In this document: positions 8,651 through 17,074 of the stretch, one piece after another
Layout: each line of letters opens with the position of its first letter
How positions within the stretch are numbered: the stretch's first letter is position 1
Source of the DNA: Paenibacillus aceris
GTDB lineage: Bacteria; Bacillota; Bacilli; Paenibacillales; NBRC-103111
Assembly: GCF_017874035.1 (NCBI RefSeq)
Contig: NZ_JAGGKV010000001.1
Location: forward strand, 434,001-498,000
Reading direction: 5' to 3'
DNA: 64,000 nucleotides
Program-made: the position numbers and the translations under genes
Notes under the pieces: model-generated
What the model was told of the DNA's origin: nothing
Database searches by the model: none
Seen by the model: only the letters and a program-made list of their open reading frames with translations

Positions 8651-10346
8651 GCTTTTCTCCTTTTCGTTCTTTCGCCTCAGGACTCCACCTTGTAATGCAG
8701 TATTCATAGCCTTGTTCCACCAAAAACAGCTGGCGCTTCATGGCAAAATCCTGCTCCTTCGTATCCTCGCTGATGATCGAATAAAATACGGCAGCGTTGG
8801 AGCCGCTGCTCTTCGGGCGAAGAATACGCCCCAGCCGCTGCGCTTCTTCTTGACGTGAGCCGTAGCTGCCCGACACCTGGATAGCTACCGCGGCATCCGG
8901 CAAATCCACTGCAAAATTGGCCACTTTGGAGACGATTAGCAGCGGTAATTGCCCTTTTTTGAATCGTTCATACAAGTCCTCCCGCAGTTCATACGCCATC
9001 GAACCGCTAATCATCGGTGCACCGGTATGGGCTGCAATTCGTTCCAACTGATCAATATATTGACCGATAATAAGTGTTGGTTCATGGGGATGAAGCCGCA
9101 GCAGGTGGTCAATCACTTCTTGTTTGGCTGTATTTTCGCCGGCAATCCTGAACTGCGCTCTGGCCCCAGAGGCTCCATAGCGGTCGCGATCGCTCTCAGA
9201 GAGATGAACCCGCACTTCTTGGCAGGTTACCTTTGCTATCCAGCCTTTCGACTCCAGTTCCTTCCAAGCCATATCGAATTTCTTCGGCCCAACCAAGGAG
9301 AACACATCTTCCTCTCGGCCGTCTTCCCTTATTAACGTAGCGGTTAAACCAAGTCTGCGAGTCGCTTGAATGTCCGCCGTTGCCCGAAAAACGGGAGCAG
9401 GCAGCAGATGCACCTCATCATAAATGATGAGTCCCCATTCTCTTTCGCTGAACAACCGCATATGAGCGAAATCGTCTCCCTTTTTCCCGCGATGCGTTAG
9501 GATTTGGTACGTTGCGATTGTGATTGGCCGGACTTCCTTGCTTGTCCCGTTATATTCGCCAACTTGATCTTCTCCCAGGCCTGTTTTGCTTAAAATTTCA
9601 CGCTTCCACTGCTTCACAGATGTGACATTCGACGTAAGAATCAACGTAGCGCAGCTGCACCTTGCCATCGCGGCGATGCCAATCACTGTTTTTCCGGCTC
9701 CGCACGGAAGCACAAGCACACCGCTTCCTCCTTCTCCGATGCGATGAAACGCATCAACGGCACTCTTTTGATAGTCGCGCAATTGAAAAGGCTCTTCTAC
9801 CGTTTCTTCGCTCCGCAGTTGGATCGGGAGAAATTCACCGCTGCGGTAGGCAGCTAAATCTTCAACCGGATAACCCAGCTTGATCAGTTCCTGCTTCAAC
9901 AAGCCGCGAAATGCCGGTGAAATGGCAATAGCCCGCTCGCCGCGGGTGTCTTCTAAATATTTTTTTAGTGAATCATACGCACGAATTTCTTTCAATATCA
10001 CTGTGTCGTCGCTGACAAGGTAGAGCTCTTTTCCGACGTTTTCCATGCGCAGAATCCCGTATCGGTTCGCATATTTCCGAATGCTGCTGAGTACGGAGGA
10101 AGGAACACCGAATTTCGCATGTTGCTGCAAGCAAGCGGACATTTGTTCCACGGGCATGCCGGCTGCTGTTGCATTCCAAAGCGAGAGCGGCGTAATTCGA
10201 TACGTGTGGAGATGCTCAGGGCTTTTGATAAGATCCGCAAAACGGGATAAAGTCCCACGAACGGACTCAAATTTAGGATGATGCGTTTCCAACAAGACAG
10301 ACAAATCACTCTGAACAATCAGAGGACGGGTAGGATCTCCATTCAT
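8640..10346 (-). CDS. XPB/Rad25-type superfamily 2 DNA helicase
   Basis: The 568-residue protein has an N-terminal damage-recognition-like/Helicase_C_3 domain (residues about 8-120), then the two RecA-like domains: Walker A LPCGAGKTVIG near residue 212, Walker B IIYDEVHLLPA (DEVH), LTATLIREDG including the RED motif typical of XPB, and motif VI EEAQRLGRILRP. It is an ATP-dependent 3'-5' DNA helicase of the XPB family, found in some bacteria as well as archaea and eukaryotes. The ATG at 10346 has a perfect AAAGGAGGTGG upstream; a longer in-frame start at 10388 has none. The overlapping downstream gene encodes a partner with a related domain. Confidence 0.92.
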   Translation of the reverse strand: MNGDPTRPLIVQSDLSVLLETHHPKFESVRGTLSRFADLIKSPEHLHTYRITPLSLWNATAAGMPVEQMSACLQQHAKFGVPSSVLSSIRKYANRYGILRMENVGKELYLVSDDTVILKEIRAYDSLKKYLEDTRGERAIAISPAFRGLLKQELIKLGYPVEDLAAYRSGEFLPIQLRSEETVEEPFQLRDYQKSAVDAFHRIGEGGSGVLVLPCGAGKTVIGIAAMARCSCATLILTSNVTSVKQWKREILSKTGLGEDQVGEYNGTSKEVRPITIATYQILTHRGKKGDDFAHMRLFSEREWGLIIYDEVHLLPAPVFRATADIQATRRLGLTATLIREDGREEDVFSLVGPKKFDMAWKELESKGWIAKVTCQEVRVHLSESDRDRYGASGARAQFRIAGENTAKQEVIDHLLRLHPHEPTLIIGQYIDQLERIAAHTGAPMISGSMAYELREDLYERFKKGQLPLLIVSKVANFAVDLPDAAVAIQVSGSYGSRQEEAQRLGRILRPKSSGSNAAVFYSIISEDTKEQDFAMKRQLFLVEQGYEYCITRWSPEAKERKGEKHEV

Positions 10347-10433
10347 TGGCGTGCCACCTCCTTTCTCTCTAGTATGAAAGGAAAGCATGGGATTTAAACC
10401 TAGTTGCCCCGTCCGTTTTATTCATGAAAACGC

Positions 10434-10471
10434 AAAAACGGGCAGCCTGGCGACGATCGCCAGACTACCCG
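10434..10471 (-). terminator. Terminator of the Gfo/Idh/MocA pair
   Basis: On the minus strand the hairpin has imperfect 14-base arms (CTGGCGA and TCGCCAG at its core, CGGG and CCCG at its base) followed by TTTTT. It follows the stop at 10485. Confidence 0.85.
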
Positions 10472-10484
10472 AATGATGAAAATT

Positions 10485-11558
10485 TTATTCAACGCGAATT
10501 GCTTTTTCCTGAGCAAGCAAGCAAAGCTCTGCTGCTTTGAACGTATGTGCCTGTGTCATGGCATTCTCTGTCCGATGGATACAATCAAGGATCAACTGGC
10601 CAAAGAAAGGAAATCCTACTTGACCATGAAGGCTGTAGTGCTTCTCACCTTGTTGATTGACCAAATACAACTGATCTCCTTGCGGATCGCGTGCGATGTC
10701 AATATATTTACGGAGTTCGATATATCCTTCCGTCCCAAGGATCAGCGTGCGTCCGTCGCCCCATGTTCCCAGACCGCTCGGTGTCAGCCAGTCCACACGG
10801 AAATAGTTGGTTGCCCCATTGTCCCCAACCAAAGTAGCGTCACCGAAATCCTCCAGCTCTGGATAATCCTTCGCATGATAGTTCGCTACTTTACTGCTTA
10901 CAACGGTTGCGTCCTTACATCCTGCGTAATGCAGAAATTGTTCGATCTGATGGGAGCCGATATCGCACAAAATGCCGCCATACTTATCTTTTTTGAAAAA
11001 CCAATCCGGTCTGCCAGATGCCCCAAGACGGTGCGGTCCAAGACCAATCACCTGAACAACCCGGCCGATAGCACCCTCTTCAATCAATTGTCCGGCAAAC
11101 ACAGCGCTCTCTACATGCAAACGTTCACTGAAGTAAACGGCATATTTGCGGCCCGTCTCTTCCACCTTCGCTTTGGCAGCGGCTAGCTGATCCAACGAGG
11201 TGAATGGTGTTTTGTCCGTAAAGTAGTCTTTGCCGTTCTCCATCGCCCGGATGCCTAACGCTCCGCGCTCTGACGGAACTGCAGCTGCAGCGATAAGTTT
11301 GACTTCCGCGTCGTCAAAAATTTCTTGCTCCGAAGAAGCCGCTTTCGCCTGTGGATATTTCGCAATGAAAGCCGCAACCTTCGCCGGATCTTGGTCATAG
11401 ACCCATTTCAGCTCCGCGCCAGCTTCCAGGAGGCCATTGCACATCCCGTAGATATGACCATGATCTAGAGCAATAGCTGCGAAAACGAACTCACCTTTTT
11501 GAACGACAATATTCGGCTTTCCTTTTGGTGCATAATTCATTCCATCGCTTTTTTGCAT
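10485..11558 (-). CDS. Gfo/Idh/MocA family oxidoreductase
   Basis: This 357-residue NAD(P)-dependent dehydrogenase-like protein has a Rossmann N-terminal half and a C-terminal alpha/beta domain with GGILCDIGSHQIEQFLHYAG, the usual substrate-side GxxxDxGxHxxD-type motif. The nucleotide-binding loop is unusual: FAAIALDHGHIYGMCNGLLEAG in place of a clean GxGxxG, which is seen in some members of the family. Start chosen at 11558, with GGAGG nine bases upstream. It follows a second member of the same family after about 70 bp, and both end at a shared terminator. Substrates are typically sugars, inositols or sugar acids; this one is not identifiable by reading. Confidence 0.85.
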   Translation of the reverse strand: MQKSDGMNYAPKGKPNIVVQKGEFVFAAIALDHGHIYGMCNGLLEAGAELKWVYDQDPAKVAAFIAKYPQAKAASSEQEIFDDAEVKLIAAAAVPSERGALGIRAMENGKDYFTDKTPFTSLDQLAAAKAKVEETGRKYAVYFSERLHVESAVFAGQLIEEGAIGRVVQVIGLGPHRLGASGRPDWFFKKDKYGGILCDIGSHQIEQFLHYAGCKDATVVSSKVANYHAKDYPELEDFGDATLVGDNGATNYFRVDWLTPSGLGTWGDGRTLILGTEGYIELRKYIDIARDPQGDQLYLVNQQGEKHYSLHGQVGFPFFGQLILDCIHRTENAMTQAHTFKAAELCLLAQEKAIRVE

Positions 11559-11626
11559 ATCCGAATTCCTCCACGATTTCCCCATTATATGGAAGGGTCA
11601 ATTAGTCTATATGGATCGATAATGAA

Positions 11627-12787
11627 CTATCTTGAGGCGGAAACATCAAATGTCGTAAATCCAGCTTCTTTGTTAACGGTGGAATTTTTGATTTTATCTT
11701 GCAAATGCTGTTCGAAAAGCTCTTCGTCAATCGGCAGATCAACCCAGTTGTCCGTCCATGTGGATAACAGCATCGCATTGGAAAGCATTAAGCCTTTGAT
11801 GCCTTCTTCCCCTGGTGCAACGAGCGGAGTTCCATGCAGGATCGCATCTACAAAGTTTTGAGTAATCCCCTTGTGGCTTGTTTCCTTGCCTTCGATAGGG
11901 ATATCGATTTTCCAGCATTCCGGTTGACCAAATCCGCCTTTAAATGTTTCGTTAAATTCTCTTTCGGAAACACGTAAACGCCAGAATGTCAGCTTGCCAT
12001 CTTCAATCACAATTTTGCCGCGATCCCCGGAAATCTCAAAGCGGTTCGTTCCAGGAGCTTCGCCTGTCGTTGTAACGAACAGCCCTGTCGCGCCGTTCTC
12101 GTACTCAACGAATGCTGTAACATCATCCTCAACTTCGATATTGCGGTGTTTACCGAAATAACAGAACGCACGAACGCGTTTCGGCATCATATCGATCGTC
12201 CACTGCCACAAGTCAAGTTGATGCGGATCCTGATTAATAAGAACGCCTCCGCCTTCACCAGCCCAAGTTGCACGCCAGCCGCCTGAATCGTAATAGCTTT
12301 GGGATCTGTACCAGTTTGTAATAATCCAGTTCGTTCTACGGATTTCGCCAAGCTCACCGGAGGAAACCAGATCTTTCAACTTTTTATATAAAGGATTAGT
12401 ACGCTGATTGTACATCATGCTGAATACTTTGCCTGATGCTTGTGCAGCTTCATTCATTTGTCGAACTTGTTTCGTGTATACACCCGCCGGCTTCTCGCAC
12501 AATACATGGAGTCCAGCTTTAAATGCTTTGATCGCTACTTCAGGATGGTCATAGTGCGGAGTTGCAATCAGTACACTATCAATAACGCCTGAGTTCAGGA
12601 ATGTATCAAGATTGTCGAATAATTGGATGCCTTCACCCAAGTTTTCTTTCGCCCATTCCAAACGATCCGCTCTGAACTCGCATATAGCCGTTAACTCGGC
12701 GCCTTTTACCTCGTTGTTCACCAAATATTTGGCATGTCCGGTTCCCATGTTGCCCAGACCAATAATACCAATCCTAACCTTCTCCAT
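11627..12787 (-). CDS. Gfo/Idh/MocA family oxidoreductase
   Basis: The 386-residue protein has a clean Rossmann motif, IGIIGLGNMGTGHAKYL, a CEKPAGVY motif carrying the conserved catalytic Lys of the family, and GGGVLINQDPHQLDLWQW in the substrate domain. It should be an NAD(P)-dependent oxidoreductase on a polyol, sugar or sugar acid. The ATG at 12787 follows AAGGTGAG. It is the first gene of a two-gene operon and has a LacI-type operator just upstream (12822-12838) that is nearly the same as the one in front of the gluconate operon at 53566. That suggests it acts in sugar-acid metabolism, but this is inference. Confidence 0.88.
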   Translation of the reverse strand: MEKVRIGIIGLGNMGTGHAKYLVNNEVKGAELTAICEFRADRLEWAKENLGEGIQLFDNLDTFLNSGVIDSVLIATPHYDHPEVAIKAFKAGLHVLCEKPAGVYTKQVRQMNEAAQASGKVFSMMYNQRTNPLYKKLKDLVSSGELGEIRRTNWIITNWYRSQSYYDSGGWRATWAGEGGGVLINQDPHQLDLWQWTIDMMPKRVRAFCYFGKHRNIEVEDDVTAFVEYENGATGLFVTTTGEAPGTNRFEISGDRGKIVIEDGKLTFWRLRVSEREFNETFKGGFGQPECWKIDIPIEGKETSHKGITQNFVDAILHGTPLVAPGEEGIKGLMLSNAMLLSTWTDNWVDLPIDEELFEQHLQDKIKNSTVNKEAGFTTFDVSASR

Positions 12788-12821
12788 ATGTACTCACCTT
12801 TTTCCTGTCAGATTCACAATG

Positions 12822-12838
12822 ATTGAACACGTTACCAA
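12822..12838 (-). promoter_or_regulatory. LacI-type operator in front of the Gfo/Idh/MocA operon
   Basis: The minus strand reads TTGGTAACGTGTTCAAT, a partial palindrome centred on ACGT. It matches the site at 53566-53582 (TTGTTAACGTGTGCATT) at 14 of 17 positions. A plausible promoter, GCGACA-17-TATGCT, ends about 3 bp upstream on the same strand, placing the operator at the transcription start, the classic position for repression. Confidence 0.55.
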
Positions 12839-12920
12839 TGTAGCATATTTAGCGTTCCGCATCTTGTCGCAGATTGACTACCTTATTGCGAACTTTGACA
12901 GATGCGCAATTCACCCATGT

Positions 12921-12943
12921 AAAAAGGACCGGTTTTCCGGTCC
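12921..12943 (-). terminator. Terminator after the PAS histidine kinase
   Basis: The minus strand reads GGACCGG AAAA CCGGTCC TTTTT: a perfect 7-base GC-rich stem followed by a T run, right after the stop at 12950. Confidence 0.88.
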
Positions 12944-12949
12944 GATGAC

Positions 12950-14698
12950 TCAGGAGCAGGCTGGCAGTTCAATTAGCACCGTTGTGCCCACTCCAACCTT
13001 GCTTTGATATTCAATATGCCCTTGATGTTCATCAATTATTGCAAAACTAACCATCAAACCGAGACCTGTTCCTTTCTCCTTCGTTGTGTAAAAGGGTTCC
13101 CCGATGCGCGGCAGCCGCTCCTCAGAAATGCCAAGCCCCTGATCGACGAAAACGTAAGCTACGCCATTCGTCATCATTCGTGCCGAGACTTGCAAGCTTC
13201 CTCCCGCAGGCATCGCTTCAATGGCATTTTTGATGACGTTGACGAAGACCTGCTTCAATTGATTTCGCTCGCATTTTACGTAAGGCAAACCGGATTCAAA
13301 TTCAATTTCGATCAATACATTGTTCATAATGGCTTGGGTATTCAGCAGTTCTATCACTTCGTTCAAGATCGCTATCGTATCATAGGGACGGTAATCTACG
13401 ACCTGCGGTTTAGCAAGGATAAGGAGCTCGCCCAGAATCAACTCGATCCGGTTAAACTCTTCCTTCATGATCTGATAGTAGCGTTGCTTGCTTTCTTCGT
13501 TCGCATGACACATGAGCTTGGCAAATCCCTTGAGCGCTGTGAGCGGGTTGCGAATCTCATGAGCAATGCCTGCAGCCAGCTGTCCGGCAACCTTCAATTT
13601 TTCTGTTTTACGGAGAAGTTCCTCCGTTTGTTTCTGTAGCGTGATGTCCTGCACGATTCCGAAGACGCGCAGCGGTCTCCCCCATTGATCATAGGTTGTT
13701 TTCGCCAATGTATGAATAATATGCACATCCTGCTCGCCAACAACCATCCGGAATGTCAGATCCAACGATCCTATCTGAAGCACATCACGAACGCTTTGTT
13801 TCACTCTCTCAATTTCATCGGGATGCACGTATTGCATGAATCCCTCGATTCGATTATTAAACGATTCCCGCGGGAGTTGCAGCTTGGTAAACAATTCGTC
13901 GGACCAGAACAGCTCATCTCGGATCACATCCCAATCGTAATGAGCAAGTCCCGCGATTTCTTGCGCAATTTCCAGATTCGCTTTACTTCTCTTGAGTTCG
14001 GCTTCGATTTGCTTGCGTTCCGTAATATCACGCCATATACAAATTTTGCGGCTTCGCTCGCCCTCTTCAGTGAGCATCCATTTGTAGCTTTTCTCAAACC
14101 AAATATACCCACCCCTTTTATGAAGGAAACGGCAAGTGAGCATGCCTTGCGCTGTTTCGGAGGAAAGCTCCTCCGTAAATGTCTTTCGCATTGCTTCTAT
14201 ATCCTCAGGATGGCAGTAGGTCATAATGTTGATACCGATAAATTCTTCTACCTCATACCCTAAAAGGCGTGTTACGGCAGGGGATACAAATCGAAAAATA
14301 CCAGCTTTCGACGTCAGTGTGATCAGATCTTGCGTATGTTCAATAAATTTATAATAGTAATTATAGTCCTCAAAAAAACTTATTTCCGCAAACTCCAGTT
14401 TTCGCAAAGCAATTTGTAAATTTCCTCCAAAAGGAAAAGCACTTACGCTTAACCATTGATTCGTTGACTTTACGTATTCCTCAAAATGAACTTCTTCTCC
14501 GCTTCGAACTGCTTTGTGAAACTGTTCATAACAGGCATTGCGCATGGCTGCCGGGAATTCGACCCAAACGTTTTTACCTACTAAAGCTTCCGGGGTTCTA
14601 TTTAATATTTCTGCAGCGAAATCGTTTACATAAATGCACTGCCAACTTTCACTCAGGATAAACAAACCAAATTTATCAACGTCTTCCATTCTGTCCAT
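12950..14698 (-). CDS. PAS-domain sensor histidine kinase (sporulation-kinase type)
   Basis: This is a soluble 582-residue kinase without membrane segments. Three PAS/PAC regions occupy about residues 1-340 (for example YVNDFAAEILNRTPEALVGKN and FRFVSPAVTRLLGYEVEEFIG, each ending in a WRDITERK- or VQDITLQK-type PAC tail). The HisKA domain has the H-box AAGIAHEIRNPLTALKGF, and the ATPase domain shows N (VIKNAIEAM), G1 (VDQGLGI) and G2 (KGTGLGL) boxes. The layout resembles the phosphorelay kinases KinA/KinE of Bacillus, which feed Spo0F. There is no response regulator next to it, as expected for orphan phosphorelay kinases. Signal unknown. Confidence 0.9.
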   Translation of the reverse strand: MDRMEDVDKFGLFILSESWQCIYVNDFAAEILNRTPEALVGKNVWVEFPAAMRNACYEQFHKAVRSGEEVHFEEYVKSTNQWLSVSAFPFGGNLQIALRKLEFAEISFFEDYNYYYKFIEHTQDLITLTSKAGIFRFVSPAVTRLLGYEVEEFIGINIMTYCHPEDIEAMRKTFTEELSSETAQGMLTCRFLHKRGGYIWFEKSYKWMLTEEGERSRKICIWRDITERKQIEAELKRSKANLEIAQEIAGLAHYDWDVIRDELFWSDELFTKLQLPRESFNNRIEGFMQYVHPDEIERVKQSVRDVLQIGSLDLTFRMVVGEQDVHIIHTLAKTTYDQWGRPLRVFGIVQDITLQKQTEELLRKTEKLKVAGQLAAGIAHEIRNPLTALKGFAKLMCHANEESKQRYYQIMKEEFNRIELILGELLILAKPQVVDYRPYDTIAILNEVIELLNTQAIMNNVLIEIEFESGLPYVKCERNQLKQVFVNVIKNAIEAMPAGGSLQVSARMMTNGVAYVFVDQGLGISEERLPRIGEPFYTTKEKGTGLGLMVSFAIIDEHQGHIEYQSKVGVGTTVLIELPACS

Positions 14699-14784
14699 TC
14701 TAAGATGATAACCCCTCTCTTGCCTGCTTCGCTCCCATTATCGCTTATCGCATATGGCTAGTAAAGATCGTTTTTAGTATTGGA

Positions 14785-14824
14785 AATAAAAAGAAATCTT
14801 TCCCCTTTAATAGGAGAAAGATTT
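14785..14824 (-). terminator. Terminator after the CBS-domain gene
   Basis: On the minus strand, arms GAAATCTTTC and GAAAGATTTC form a 10-base stem followed by TTTTTATTT. Confidence 0.85.
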
Positions 14825-14837
14825 CGCTATACGCCTT

Positions 14838-15278
14838 TTATCTTGCGCCGACCGGCGTTTTATCCGATGAGATTTTGCTGAGTGCCTGACCGGCTTCATC
14901 TTCGAAGCTTCCACGCACGGCCAGATCGCCAATGGCTACGATTCCGACAAGATCGCCGTTTTCAACAACCGGCAGCCGCCTGATTTGATTTTTGGCCATT
15001 ATTTTGGCCGCCTCATCAATCGAAGTATTGGGATCTATAGTAGCAATATCTTTCGTTATGACCTTATCAACAGCCGTAGAACCTGAATGTTTTTCCGCGT
15101 AACCTCGAACAACCAGGTCTCGGTCGGTCACAACGCCTATGAGTTTATTACCGTCAACGACGGCAACGAATCCGATATCGTGCTGTTTCATTTTCAGAGC
15201 GATTTCGTATACATTATCCTGCAAAGTAACAGTCACGCAATCTTTACTCATAATATCTCTAACCGTTTTACCTGCCAT
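14838..15278 (-). CDS. CBS-domain pair protein
   Basis: The 146-residue protein is made of two CBS domains in tandem: TVRDIMSKDCVTVTLQDNVY...GVVTDRDLVVRGYA and DKVITKDIATIDPNTSIDEAA...GIVAIGDLAVR. Such small proteins bind adenosine nucleotides between the repeats and act as sensors or regulators; the closest named relatives in Bacillus are YlbB and YhcV. The ATG at 15278 lies nine bases after GGAGGG; the GTG two codons earlier is too close to that site. Acetate-linked AcuB also has CBS domains, but this gene is far from acuA/acuC and has no ACT domain, so I do not name it acuB. Confidence 0.9.
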   Translation of the reverse strand: MAGKTVRDIMSKDCVTVTLQDNVYEIALKMKQHDIGFVAVVDGNKLIGVVTDRDLVVRGYAEKHSGSTAVDKVITKDIATIDPNTSIDEAAKIMAKNQIRRLPVVENGDLVGIVAIGDLAVRGSFEDEAGQALSKISSDKTPVGAR

Positions 15279-15340
15279 GTCCACTATCCCTCCTCAGAGT
15301 TGTCTTACAGACATAGCATTCTCCAAAGGAAGGATGACAT

Positions 15341-16510
15341 TCATGCCATATAATCCAAAGCCATTCCTAGCAGCAAATTGGCTGCATTCAACATTGACTT
15401 CTCGTCGATATCAAATTTGGGATGGTGATGCGGATGAATAATGCCCGCCTCCACATTGCCGGCCCCTACGAACATGTAACATCCTGGTCGATGGTGCAAA
15501 TAATAAGAGAAGTCCTCTCCGGCCATAATAAGCGGAGATTCATGAGTAGCTTCTGCACCGAATAAGGCTGCGCCTATTTTAAAGAATCTCTGAGCTTCAT
15601 TAACGTCATTTACAACGGTTGGATAGCCCATCTTATATTCAATTTCACAGGCAGCTCCGAACATCTCGCAGGTGGATTGAACCATTCGCTCGATGCGCTG
15701 CTTCACCTCTTGTCTGAGTTCCGCGTTAAAAGTCCGTACTGTGCCGTTAAGGACGCTCGTTTCTGCAATAACATTAAAGCTGGTTCCTCCGTGGAAAGAG
15801 CCAACGCTGACGACACAAGGTTCAATCGGATCTACCTGGCGGCTTACAATCGATTGTAGATTCACAACTAACTGCGAGGCGACGTAGATGCTGTCGATCG
15901 TTTGATGAGGCAGTCCGCCGTGTCCGCCCTTTCCTTGAATCTGGATGGTAAATTCGTCCGGCGCTGCCATTAAGGGACCCGCTTTGGAGTATACATGACC
16001 TACAGGGAAGGGGGTCCATAAATGAACGCCAAATACGGCGTCAACACCATCGAGAGCCCCGTCTTGAATCATGGAATCCGCGCCTCCAGGGGTGATTTCT
16101 TCAGCATGCTGGAACAGGAAAACCAGATTTCCTTTCAATTCAGCCCGATGTTGACTTGCTACCTTCGCTATTCCAAGCAGCGTTGATGTGTGGGCATCGT
16201 GGCCGCAAGCATGCATAACCCCTGATGTAAGCGAAGCATACGCACAATTCTTCTCGTCTTGGATAGGAAGGGCATCCATATCAGCCCGTAGAGCAACCGT
16301 AGGTCCCTCTCCGCTCCCGCGAAGCAGTCCAACGACTCCGCCTCCCCCGACGCCTTGACGAACTTCAATATCCCAACTGTGAAGATGATTCGCTATAAAT
16401 TCAGCCGTCCGATATTCATGAAAAGAGAGCTCAGGGTTTTGATGCAAGTAGCGCCTCCAGGTAACCATTTCTTCATAAATGGCTTGCAAGTCCTCTTTAA
16501 ATTCGAACAT
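15341..16510 (-). CDS. M20 family amidohydrolase (peptidase M20D)
   Basis: This 389-residue cytosolic enzyme has the M20D metal-site motifs: HACGHDAHTSTLLG with the conserved Cys and His ligands, FQHAEEITPGGADSM with the catalytic Glu pair, GKGGHGGLPHQTIDS in the dimerisation domain, and MAGEDFSYYL near the C-terminus. Family members remove acyl groups from amino acids or related amides (hippurate, N-acyl amino acids, N-acetyl-diaminopimelate, indole-acetyl conjugates). The substrate cannot be chosen from sequence. The CBS gene follows after 60 bp on the same strand and may be co-transcribed. Confidence 0.9.
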   Translation of the reverse strand: MFEFKEDLQAIYEEMVTWRRYLHQNPELSFHEYRTAEFIANHLHSWDIEVRQGVGGGGVVGLLRGSGEGPTVALRADMDALPIQDEKNCAYASLTSGVMHACGHDAHTSTLLGIAKVASQHRAELKGNLVFLFQHAEEITPGGADSMIQDGALDGVDAVFGVHLWTPFPVGHVYSKAGPLMAAPDEFTIQIQGKGGHGGLPHQTIDSIYVASQLVVNLQSIVSRQVDPIEPCVVSVGSFHGGTSFNVIAETSVLNGTVRTFNAELRQEVKQRIERMVQSTCEMFGAACEIEYKMGYPTVVNDVNEAQRFFKIGAALFGAEATHESPLIMAGEDFSYYLHHRPGCYMFVGAGNVEAGIIHPHHHPKFDIDEKSMLNAANLLLGMALDYMA

Positions 16511-16645
16511 AGAATAATCCTCCGCTCATCCTTATATCTTGGTATTTCTCATTAAGCATTGTTATTGAACCTATTCTACCAAAATAATGCTGTAGTTTCA
16601 TCTCCAAGTGCCATCAAATATTAGAAATTAGACTCAGCTATCGAC

Positions 16646-16674
16646 TTGCAGAACCTTTGGAAACATACTATCAT
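16646..16674 (+). promoter_or_regulatory. Sigma-A promoter for yugN-ftsW
   Basis: TTGCAG, a 17-base spacer and TATCAT lie about 40 bp upstream of the yugN start. Confidence 0.65.
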
Positions 16675-16713
16675 GAATAAAGAATGCATACGTACAATAT
16701 GGAGGCGTTATTA

Positions 16714-17061
16714 GTGATTATTGAAGCAACTGGCCTAAAAGGCTTAAAAAGCGATCTGGCTCATCTGGATGAAGTAACGACGAAACTTGGTTTCGTGCGC
16801 TGGCAGTGGGAATACACTCGTGCTACTTACGATTTCAAAATGGAAGATAAAGCAAGTAAATCCGTGTACTTTTTACGTGTTAATGCACGCGTAGAATCCG
16901 GCAAACTGGAATCTCCTTATGCCATTTTGTTTCTAGAAGATGCATACATAGGCAGAGAAACATTCCCTCACGGCTTGGATTACGATTCACCTATTCCTGA
17001 TTCGGTGCTTAAACTTTCCAAGCAAAAATTGGATCAGTTGAAGCAATTGTTAGCAGATTAG
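16714..17061 (+). CDS. YugN-like family protein
   Basis: The protein (115 residues from the chosen start) belongs to the YugN-like family of Bacilli: FVRWQWEYTRATYDFKMED and ETFPHGLDYDSPIPD are typical. It is a small soluble protein of unknown role. I chose the GTG at 16714, which lies eight bases after GGAGG; an ATG at 16684 would put that ribosome binding site inside the gene. It is followed after 13 bp by ftsW and shares its promoter. Confidence 0.83.
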   Translation: MIIEATGLKGLKSDLAHLDEVTTKLGFVRWQWEYTRATYDFKMEDKASKSVYFLRVNARVESGKLESPYAILFLEDAYIGRETFPHGLDYDSPIPDSVLKLSKQKLDQLKQLLAD

Positions 17062-17074
17062 GCGAGGATACAGC

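Noticed and set aside
10473..11186. A 237-residue open frame antisense to the Gfo/Idh/MocA gene
   Set aside because: The opposite strand encodes a clear oxidoreductase with all motifs; the antisense product has no family features.
13004..14263. Two long antisense frames across the PAS histidine kinase gene
   Set aside because: They mirror a well-supported kinase; their starts lack ribosome binding sites and the products look random.
14838..15278. The CBS-domain gene as the missing acuB
   Set aside because: AcuB carries CBS plus ACT domains and lies between acuA and acuC in Bacillus; this protein is CBS-only, short and 16 kb away.
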